DNA of 29,569 nt from Anaerocolumna sp. (GTDB lineage Bacteria > Bacillota > Clostridia > Lachnospirales > Lachnospiraceae), in NCBI GenBank assembly GCA_029256035.1, contig JAQSYR010000008.1:1-29569 (forward strand). The letters are read 5' to 3'. Shown here piece after piece: positions 23,517 to 29,569 of the stretch (position 1 is the first letter of the stretch; every line of letters starts with the position of its first letter). Under the pieces are notes generated by a model. It worked only from the letters and a program-made list of their open reading frames with translations, did not search any database and had not been told where the DNA came from. Made by a program: the position numbers and the translations under genes.

Positions 23517-24824
23517 ATGACAGTTAGTCTCTATAAATATCATAATTTAATAAATAAAAATTATGCAAAGACCTTAGGTAAAGTTGTTAAGGTTGTTGGA
23601 CTGACCATTGAATCTATTGGACCTAGTGCAAATTTAAATGATTTGTGTATGATTCAATCAAAAGATAAAAAGCAACAGGTAAGTGCAGAAGTTGTTGGAT
23701 TTAAAGAAAATAAATTATTATTAATGCCCTTGGGTACTGTTGAAGGAATTGGAATCGGAAGCACAGTGGAATGCTCAAAGGAACCACTAAAGGTAAGGGT
23801 TGGAGAAAATCTTTTGGGTAAAGTTTTAGACGGACTTGGACAACCCATAGATAATAGTGAACTGGAATATGAGACAAGTTATTCCATTGAAGCTGCACCT
23901 CCTGATCCAATGAAGCGCAAATTAATTGATGAAGTTCTACCCCTTGGAGTGAAAGTAGTTGATGGTATGATTACGGTTGGAAAAGGGCAAAGAATTGGAA
24001 TATTTGCAGGTAGCGGTGTCGGTAAAAGTACCTTATTAGGTATGTTTGCTAGAAATACAAAAGCGGATATTAATGTAATTGCTCTTATTGGGGAACGTGG
24101 TAGGGAAGTACGAGAATTTATTGAACGGGATTTAGGAGAAGAGGGATTACGACGATCTGTTGTTGTAGTTGCAACTTCAGACAAACCTGCATTAATTCGA
24201 AAGAAAGCTGCCCAAACTGCAACGGCAATTGCTGAGTATTTCCGAGATTCAGGAAAAGATGTTTTGCTAATGATGGATTCCCTTACTCGTTTTTCCATGG
24301 CCCAGCGGGAAATTGGACTTGCATCAGGAGAACCGCCTGTTACAAGAGGATATCCTCCAAGTGTCTACTCTGAAATGCCAAAACTCCTTGAAAGAGCTGG
24401 TAATTCAGAAGTTGGTTCTATTACCGGCTTATATACTGTTTTAGTGGATGGTGATGATTTTAATGAACCAATCACAGATACTGCAAGAGGTATATTAGAT
24501 GGACATATTATGTTAACCAGAAAGCTTGCTAATAGAAATCATTATCCTGCCATTGATGTTCTTCAGAGTATCTCACGTGTTATGAGTTCTATTATTTCAG
24601 AGGAGCATAAGAAGATATCTGGTAAATTAAAGATGGTTTTGGCTACCTATAATGAAGCAGAAGATTTAATCAATATTGGTGCCTATAAAAACGGTTCAAA
24701 TAAAAACATAGATTATGCCATTTCAAAAATTGATGCTGTAAATGGGTTTTTATTACAGGAAGTCGATGATAAATTGACCTTTGAAGCAATCATAAATGAA
24801 CTGGCCCAGATATTTTCAGATTAG
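23517..24824 (+). CDS. fliI: Flagellum-specific ATPase FliI
   Basis: FliI is the hexameric F1-beta-like ATPase of the flagellar type III export machine. The 435-residue length is typical. Key motifs are the Walker A GSGVGKS at 165-171, the catalytic glutamate Glu193 in IGERGREVREF, Walker B VLLMMDS at 249-255, and the type III ATPase signature LASGEPPVTRGYPPSVYSEM. The ATG at 23517 has AGGAAGGG upstream. It lies between fliH, its regulator, and fliJ, its stalk. Confidence 0.97.
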   Translation: MTVSLYKYHNLINKNYAKTLGKVVKVVGLTIESIGPSANLNDLCMIQSKDKKQQVSAEVVGFKENKLLLMPLGTVEGIGIGSTVECSKEPLKVRVGENLLGKVLDGLGQPIDNSELEYETSYSIEAAPPDPMKRKLIDEVLPLGVKVVDGMITVGKGQRIGIFAGSGVGKSTLLGMFARNTKADINVIALIGERGREVREFIERDLGEEGLRRSVVVVATSDKPALIRKKAAQTATAIAEYFRDSGKDVLLMMDSLTRFSMAQREIGLASGEPPVTRGYPPSVYSEMPKLLERAGNSEVGSITGLYTVLVDGDDFNEPITDTARGILDGHIMLTRKLANRNHYPAIDVLQSISRVMSSIISEEHKKISGKLKMVLATYNEAEDLINIGAYKNGSNKNIDYAISKIDAVNGFLLQEVDDKLTFEAIINELAQIFSD

Positions 24825-24832
24825 GTGGTTAA

Positions 24833-25291
24833 ATGGTAAAGTTTAAATATAATTTAGAAAATATTCTTAATATTAAATATAAAATGGAAGAACAAGCAAA
24901 GACAGCCTATGGCAATGCAAATCAGCGACTGTTAAGTGAACAGGATAAATTAAAAGTACTATTTGATAAAAAAGCTTTTTATCAGGAACAACTTAGAAAA
25001 TTAATGATTTCAAACTTAAATATACAAGAAATTCAGAGAAATGAAAACGGTGTTGAAGTAATTAAACTTTATATAAAACAACAGGAAGTTGCAGTAAAAA
25101 AAGCGGAGCAACAGTTGGAAATTGCAAGAACTAAATTAAATGCTGCTATTCTTGAGAGAAAAACTTATGAAAAATTAAAAGAAAATGCATTTTTAAACTT
25201 TATAAAAGAATATGAAGATGAACAAAGAAAAGAAATTGATGAATTAGTTAGTTATAAATATAATAGTCCTGCTGACAACCTGGAGGAATAA
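24833..25291 (+). CDS. fliJ: Flagellar export protein FliJ
   Basis: FliJ is the coiled-coil stalk that sits in the FliI hexamer and links it to the export gate. The 152-residue protein is almost wholly alpha-helical and charged, with heptad-like Leu/Ile spacing (KYNLENILNIKYKMEEQAK; QQEVAVKKAEQQLEIARTKLNAA). The family is poorly conserved; its size, helicity and position right after fliI support the call. The ATG at 24833 follows AGGTGG. The next gene starts three bases after the stop. Confidence 0.88.
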   Translation: MVKFKYNLENILNIKYKMEEQAKTAYGNANQRLLSEQDKLKVLFDKKAFYQEQLRKLMISNLNIQEIQRNENGVEVIKLYIKQQEVAVKKAEQQLEIARTKLNAAILERKTYEKLKENAFLNFIKEYEDEQRKEIDELVSYKYNSPADNLEE

Positions 25292-25293
25292 TA

Positions 25294-26064
25294 ATGGCAA
25301 AGAAAAAAAAGCAAGATAAATTAGATAAATCAAATAAAAAGGAAAATGCAAAGCACAGAATCAGTGGATTATTTCTTGTGCTTCTCATTGTGTTTGTATG
25401 GTTGGCTATTTTTGCTCTGCTAATTAAGTTAGACGTAGGAGGTTTTGGAAGTTCTATCTTAAGACCATTAATTAAGGATGTGCCAATCATTAATCGTATT
25501 CTACCGGCAGTACCTGATGATTTGATAGCTTATGAAAATAATTATCCCTACCAGTCAATTGAGGATGCTGTAGAGTACATTAAAGAGTTAGAAGCATCCA
25601 ATGAGAGCTTAAAACAGGAAAGTCAGTCAGAACAAGATAGAATTGCAGAACTTGAAGCTGAGGTTTCTCGACTAAAAACCTTTGAAGATAATCAACTGGC
25701 ATTTGAAGAGAGAGTGAAAGAATTTGACACAAATGTAGTATTTGGTGATACAGCGCCGGATATAGAAGAGTATAAAAAATACTATGAAGAAATTAATCCT
25801 GCCAATGCAGAAGAATTATATAAACAGGTTGTAGAGCAAACCCAAATATCAGAATCTATTATTGAAAAAGCTGATATCTACAAAAAAATGGATCCTGCCG
25901 CTGCTGCAAATATATTTGAAACCATGAGTGCAGACATTGATTTAGTAGCACAAATGCTTCTTAGCATGAGTTCAAGTGAAAGTTCATTAATTTTAGAAGA
26001 AATGGATGCTACAATTGCTGCTAAAATTACGAAAAAGATGTTTATTATGGATGAAGTAAATTAA
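25294..26064 (+). CDS. MotE/YlxF-like flagellar protein with MgtE-N-type domain
   Basis: The protein has 256 residues: a strongly basic N-terminus (KKKKQDKLDKSNKKE), one membrane span at about 23-47, a coiled coil at about 85-128 (ELEASNESLKQESQSEQDRIAELEAE), and a C-terminal helical domain (IYKKMDPAAAANIFETMSADIDLVAQMLLSM). That domain resembles the MgtE intracellular N domain and the FliG middle fold. This architecture and the fliJ-fliK position match YlxF of Bacillus and MotE of alphaproteobacteria, where MotE acts as a chaperone for the stator component MotC. The role in Clostridia is not established; by position it may affect stator, C-ring or export function. Its ribosome site is in the last codons of fliJ. 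Confidence 0.8.
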   Translation: MAKKKKQDKLDKSNKKENAKHRISGLFLVLLIVFVWLAIFALLIKLDVGGFGSSILRPLIKDVPIINRILPAVPDDLIAYENNYPYQSIEDAVEYIKELEASNESLKQESQSEQDRIAELEAEVSRLKTFEDNQLAFEERVKEFDTNVVFGDTAPDIEEYKKYYEEINPANAEELYKQVVEQTQISESIIEKADIYKKMDPAAAANIFETMSADIDLVAQMLLSMSSSESSLILEEMDATIAAKITKKMFIMDEVN

Positions 26065-26090
26065 AATTAACAGATTGCACACAAGATATT

Positions 26091-26133
26091 AAATGGATTT
26101 ATTTCCAAAGAATGAAAGGGAAAAAATCCATTT
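26091..26133 (+). other. Long hairpin in the ylxF-fliK gap
   Basis: AAATGGATTT (26091-26100) plus TTTCC (26102-26106) pairs with GGAAA (26119-26123) plus AAATCCATTT (26124-26133), giving 15 pairs with one bulged A and a 12-base loop. The sequence after it is TATATAAAC, without a real T run, so it is not a standard terminator. It may attenuate or stabilise the operon mRNA before fliK. Confidence 0.65.
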
Positions 26134-26186
26134 TATATAAACTATATTAATTTTTAAAATATACAAAAGAAAGGAGGAAACCAAAA

Positions 26187-27689
26187 ATGACACGGAGTAT
26201 ATTGTTAACTGTTAAGAACAACTACAAAGACAATACGAATTCCTCATCCTTATCAACTGCAAAAAACAATAAATCATTTGTTTTTGAAAATATCTTTGAT
26301 AATAATTTAAAGGAAAAAGATAATACAGTTAAGAAAAAGGAGCCTGAAAGTAGAAAAGGAAATTCATTAACCCAACAAAACATTGGGAAAACCAAAGTTC
26401 TTGCAAATGAGTCAAATCCTTCTCAGAAAATTAGCCAGACGAAAATTAGAGGGAACAATGAAATTGTAGGAAATGAAGATGTAAATGAAAATTCAGTTGT
26501 GTTAGAAAAGGTCAAAGCAATTCTTAGCAGTACGAAAGACACTATAAAATCGGTACTTAACATAAGTGAGGAAGAGCTTTTGCAATACATGGAGAATCTG
26601 GGTTTTGTAGCTGCTGATTTACTTAATTCTGAGAATATTAAACAATTAGTATTAGAGATAAGTGGGCAGGAAGACATAACTTCTGTTTTAATGAATGAAC
26701 AATTGTCAGAATCCATGAATCGTATACTTTCTACAGTGAAAGAACTAATTGCTGGACAGGAAGAGATGCTTACACAGGATGTATTAGATCAGCTCATGTT
26801 GTTAGAAGAGAATATTGCTTCTGCAAAGGATGAGATGGTATCTGATTTACAGACCATAAGTGATGGTTCTGGAGTAGATAATCTAACTGTTGTTACAAAG
26901 GAAGCAGTTTCAAAGGAACCGATTTTAGAGAAAACAGTTGGTTTTATGGGAAAAGATTTCTTTGCCATGAAAGAAAATATTGTAGAAGAAGTAGAAACTG
27001 ATACTTTAAATTCCCAGATTTCATCTGTTTCTGAAGAAAGTAACTCAATGTCTTCTTTTAGCGAATCATTAGATTCTTCACAGGAAGATAATCTAATGAA
27101 GGATCAGCAAATAGAACTACTTTTGGCTAATGAAAAGGACAGCCAGGGTACGCTGGAAGAAAACGGGGAAATTTACCTGCAGAATATTCTGGGATTTAAA
27201 CCTTCCGAACAATTAAATTTGCAGAATCCAATTACTAACTTAAGTGAATTTCAAGAGATAACAAAACAAATTGTTGAGCAGATTAAAATTGTAATTAACC
27301 CAGAACAGACTTCAATGGAACTTTCCCTTAACCCAGAAAGCCTAGGTAAAATTAATCTGGCAGTTGTTTCTAAAAATGGAGTAATGACAGCACAGTTTAC
27401 CACTCAGAATGAGACGACAAAAGAAGCATTAGAAAGCCAAATGCAGGTTCTAAAGGATAATTTAAATAATCAGGGCTTAAAAGTAGAATCAATTGAAGTA
27501 ACAGTTTCTAATTTTGAATTTAACCAAAGCAGTAATCAGGCATTTACCAATCAAGGGGAACATGGGAGATCACAAAATAGAAATTTGAGCCCTTATGAAG
27601 AAGAATTAGAAACTAATAAAACAGAAGAAATCAAATTATTATCAAGTGTTATGGAACAGCTTGGTAACAGTGTTGATTACACAGCATAA
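26187..27689 (+). CDS. fliK: Flagellar hook-length control protein FliK
   Basis: FliK measures hook length during export and triggers the switch from hook to filament substrates. The 500-residue protein has a long, low-complexity N-terminal part rich in Asn, Ser, Glu and Lys (the ruler, poorly conserved), several amphipathic helices in the middle, and the C-terminal Flg_hook domain at about 360-450 (VINPEQTSMELSLNPESLGKINLAVV, then LKDNLNNQGLKVESIEVTVS). A short acidic tail follows. The ATG at 26187 has AAAGGAGG upstream. Its position between the YlxF-like gene and flgD is standard. The identification rests on the C-terminal domain and context. Confidence 0.92.
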   Translation: MTRSILLTVKNNYKDNTNSSSLSTAKNNKSFVFENIFDNNLKEKDNTVKKKEPESRKGNSLTQQNIGKTKVLANESNPSQKISQTKIRGNNEIVGNEDVNENSVVLEKVKAILSSTKDTIKSVLNISEEELLQYMENLGFVAADLLNSENIKQLVLEISGQEDITSVLMNEQLSESMNRILSTVKELIAGQEEMLTQDVLDQLMLLEENIASAKDEMVSDLQTISDGSGVDNLTVVTKEAVSKEPILEKTVGFMGKDFFAMKENIVEEVETDTLNSQISSVSEESNSMSSFSESLDSSQEDNLMKDQQIELLLANEKDSQGTLEENGEIYLQNILGFKPSEQLNLQNPITNLSEFQEITKQIVEQIKIVINPEQTSMELSLNPESLGKINLAVVSKNGVMTAQFTTQNETTKEALESQMQVLKDNLNNQGLKVESIEVTVSNFEFNQSSNQAFTNQGEHGRSQNRNLSPYEEELETNKTEEIKLLSSVMEQLGNSVDYTA

Positions 27690-27716
27690 TTATATCTATT
27701 AGGAAAGGAGGAACTT

Positions 27717-28781
27717 ATGAGTGAATTAGTACAAGGTGTTCAAAATGGAACCACGACTCCAACACAAACAACTTCGGCAACATCAGCTTTAACCAACAGT
27801 GCACTTGGTAAAGACGCATTTTTACAGCTTTTAGTTACACAGATGAAATATCAAGATCCATTAAATCCCAATTCAGACACTGAATTTGTTGCTCAATTAG
27901 CTACCTTTTCCCAATTAGAGCAAATGCAGAATCTAAGTCAGACAACTACAAATTCCCAGGCTTTTAGCTTAGTAGGCCAAAATGTTGTTGTTAAAGTTAT
28001 CGGAACTTCAGGTGAGGTTACCTATAAAGAAGGAACTGTTGATTTTGTTACTATCTCTAATGGAAAAGTTCAGTTATCCGTTGATGGAAATAAATACAAT
28101 ATGGATCAGCTGGAGAGAGTGGTAGATAGTTTATATATTCTTAAACAGGGAGCGCCATCCATTGATCAAAAAATAACTTTGGAGTATGATAAATCAACTC
28201 CGGCGGATTTAACTTTTGAAGCTAATATGGGAACAGGAGATACCGTTGCTTCTGATGTTGCAATTGTAATTAATGGAGTGTTAGTAGACTCTGAGGATGT
28301 TACGGTAAATAATAATAAAATAACCATTAAAAAAGAAGCGTTATCAGATTTAGAGGTGGGAAGTTATAAGGCAACCATAGTCTTTAATGATTCCTTATAC
28401 ACTACTGTCACAGATAAATTAACCATAAATGTGAAAAATACGAATCCTGAGGCTGCCGTAAGTAAAGCTTTCGATACAAATAAGAAATCCTTTCAGGAAG
28501 TGTTGTTAGAGAAGCAAAATATTGAAGGTCAGGAATTACTTAAATTTTCAAAGCATGCAAATGAAAGACTGGCAAGCAGAAATATTGATTTAACAACAAC
28601 TCAGTTGGAGAGGCTTGAAACCGGTGCCAGAAAAGCACAGGCGAAGGGTATTAACGAGTCACTTGTAATGGTTGATAATATTGCATTTATAGTAAATACA
28701 AAGAGTAATACAGTAATCACTGCAGTAAATGACAGTGATGATAAAATTTTTACAAATATTGATGGAGCTGTAATTATTTAA
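27717..28781 (+). CDS. flgD: FlgD hook-capping protein fused to a TIGR02530-like flagellar operon protein
   Basis: FlgD caps the growing hook and guides FlgE polymerisation. The N-terminal hook-capping domain is clear at about 28-75 (LGKDAFLQLLVTQMKYQDPLNP, FSQLEQMQNL). A tudor-like segment (about 84-140) and an Ig-like domain (about 150-240) follow, as in other FlgD proteins. The last roughly 100 residues (257-354) are not FlgD: FQEVLLEKQ, LLKFSKHANERLASRNIDLT, then ESLVMVDNIAFIVNTKSNTVITAV and FTNIDGAVII. This matches the small flagellar operon protein of the TIGR02530 type that usually has its own gene between flgD and flgE. The frame is continuous, and I see no internal start with a ribosome site at the junction, so this looks like a true fusion. 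The ATG at 27717 follows AAAGGAGG. Confidence 0.88.
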   Translation: MSELVQGVQNGTTTPTQTTSATSALTNSALGKDAFLQLLVTQMKYQDPLNPNSDTEFVAQLATFSQLEQMQNLSQTTTNSQAFSLVGQNVVVKVIGTSGEVTYKEGTVDFVTISNGKVQLSVDGNKYNMDQLERVVDSLYILKQGAPSIDQKITLEYDKSTPADLTFEANMGTGDTVASDVAIVINGVLVDSEDVTVNNNKITIKKEALSDLEVGSYKATIVFNDSLYTTVTDKLTINVKNTNPEAAVSKAFDTNKKSFQEVLLEKQNIEGQELLKFSKHANERLASRNIDLTTTQLERLETGARKAQAKGINESLVMVDNIAFIVNTKSNTVITAVNDSDDKIFTNIDGAVII

Positions 28782-28807
28782 TTTATGCTGGACCTTAGGG
28801 AAGCATA

Positions 28808-28869
28808 ATACCCTTGAATGACAGATAGGGTATACAGAGAAAATACAAAATCTGATTGAAACAATCAGA
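28808..28869 (+). other. Two-hairpin leader between flgD and flgE
   Basis: The 110-base gap holds two perfect inverted repeats. ATACCCT (28808-28814) pairs with AGGGTAT (28827-28833), and TCTGATTG (28851-28858) pairs with CAATCAGA (28862-28869). The second hairpin ends seven bases before the flgE ribosome site TAGGAGG. No T run follows either. A role in mRNA processing or translational control is possible. Confidence 0.6.
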
Positions 28870-28891
28870 GCAGATTAGGAGGTCATTAATT

Positions 28892-29569
28892 ATGATGAGA
28901 TCATTATATTCTGGTGTATCAGGTTTAAGAGTTCACCAGACCAAAATGGATGTAATTGGTAATAATATATCCAACGTAAATACGGTAGGTTTTAAAGCCA
29001 GTTCAGTTAATTTTTCAGATATATTCTATCAGACAACTCAGAGCGCAACAGGACCTAATGAATCAACAGGTGCAGCAGGTCGCAATGCTATGCAGATAGG
29101 TTTAGGTTCAAATGTAGCTTCCATTACAGCATCCATCACCCAGACCGGTGGTGCACAAAGAACAGATAATCCTTTTGATGTGATGATATCCGGCGATGCA
29201 TTCTTTGTCGTTAATAGCGGCGGCACCAATTATTTTACAAAAGCCGGTGCTTTCAGTGTTGATGCAGGTGGAACTTTAACCACTGCATCAGGGGCTGCTG
29301 TTATGGGATGGCAGGTGGATCCAGACGATGAAACAAAGACTCTGGCAGCAGCAGTGTCACCTTTAAAAATCATGTCACCTGAAAATTTATATTCTCCTCC
29401 GGCAGCTACTACAGATGCTTACGTATCTGGTAATATAGATAGTAAGGATACACAGGTGGCTTTTGGAGCCAGTGGTAAGGCGGTAAATGTTTCTTTCTAT
29501 GATAATATGGGTTATAGCTATACTGCTAATTTTAATATTATGCAAGTTAACGCAACTACAACAAATCAG
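28892..29569 (+). CDS. flgE: Flagellar hook protein FlgE, 3' end outside window
   Basis: FlgE is the hook subunit, the universal joint of the flagellum. The first 226 codons are present, open to the last base. The N-terminus MMRSLYSGVSGLRVHQTKMD with VIGNNISNVNTVGFKAS is the D0 rod/hook signature. The segment QTGGAQRTDNPFDVMISGDAFFVV and the region around TKAGAFSVDAGGTL are typical FlgE/FlgG features. The length before the hook-specific domain and the position after flgD favour FlgE over FlgF or FlgG. The ATG at 28892 is preceded by TAGGAGG at 28876-28882, with a second ATG one codon later. Confidence 0.92.
   Translation, partial: MMRSLYSGVSGLRVHQTKMDVIGNNISNVNTVGFKASSVNFSDIFYQTTQSATGPNESTGAAGRNAMQIGLGSNVASITASITQTGGAQRTDNPFDVMISGDAFFVVNSGGTNYFTKAGAFSVDAGGTLTTASGAAVMGWQVDPDDETKTLAAAVSPLKIMSPENLYSPPAATTDAYVSGNIDSKDTQVAFGASGKAVNVSFYDNMGYSYTANFNIMQVNATTTNQ

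Noticed and set aside
23879..24298. A 139-codon open frame on the minus strand inside fliI
   Set aside because: It is fully antisense to the conserved ATPase core of fliI, has low-complexity composition, and shows no ribosome site or family pattern. The same applies to the other minus-strand frames within spoVD, mraY, murD, murA, ftsQ, fliF, fliK and flgE.
1..29569. Mobile element, prophage, CRISPR array, tRNA or defence system
   Set aside because: Gene order is conserved housekeeping, sporulation and flagellar content throughout, no direct-repeat array or transposase is present, and all gaps are under 300 bases.

Overview
The window is AT-rich (by eye roughly one third G+C), chromosomal and gene-dense. 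It looks like a spore-forming, flagellated, anaerobic Firmicute of the class Clostridia, most probably Lachnospiraceae (Lachnoclostridium, Anaerocolumna or Clostridium phytofermentans relatives). The reasons are the spoVD-mraY-murD-spoVE/ftsW-murA-ftsQ-ftsZ order followed by spoIIGA-sigE-sigG, the strong Shine-Dalgarno sequences with frequent TTG starts, and codY directly upstream of a fla/che-type operon. I see no tRNA or rRNA gene, insertion sequence, prophage, CRISPR array or defence island. No gap between genes exceeds 300 bases. The lineage call rests on recall of family features, not on a database search.

Layout. (1) 1-8725: a dcw (division and cell wall) cluster, all on +. It holds the 3' part of a SpoVD-type class B penicillin-binding protein, then mraY, murD, an ftsW/spoVE SEDS glycosyltransferase, murA, ftsQ/divIB and ftsZ. 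A very strong terminator follows ftsZ. (2) 9015-11517: the sporulation sigma locus spoIIGA-sigE-sigG, with a promoter that has the atypically long spacer known for spoIIG promoters. (3) 11629-12827: a minus-strand YlmC/YmxH PRC-barrel gene, divergent from nrdR and a small DUF2164-like gene. (4) 12975-17634: comM(yifB)-dprA-topA, tightly packed DNA-processing genes. (5) 17821-18594: codY with its own terminator. (6) 18815 to the end: the early flagellar operon flgB-flgC-fliE-fliF-fliG-fliH-fliI-fliJ-ylxF/motE-fliK-flgD-flgE, with flgE cut by the window edge.

How the genes work together. The first block makes lipid-linked peptidoglycan precursors and polymerises them at the septum (MurA, MurD, MraY, SEDS plus class B PBP, FtsQ, FtsZ). 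The same locus leads into the asymmetric-division sporulation programme: SpoIIGA matures pro-sigma-E, and sigma-G acts late in the forespore. CodY is a GTP/branched-chain-amino-acid sensor placed directly before the motility operon, as in Bacillus.

Most of the window is conserved and ordinary. The points worth a second look are: (a) sigE has no usable start codon that would include its pro-sequence, because a single extra base appears to separate a well-placed ATG/GTG from the conserved reading frame; (b) flgD is fused to the normally separate small flagellar-operon protein of the TIGR02530 type; (c) the spoIIG promoter has a 21-bp spacer and an embedded perfect palindrome whose half-site recurs as an inverted pair around the flgB promoter; (d) two intra-operon leaders in the flagellar operon contain clear hairpins. 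I found no convincing new system.
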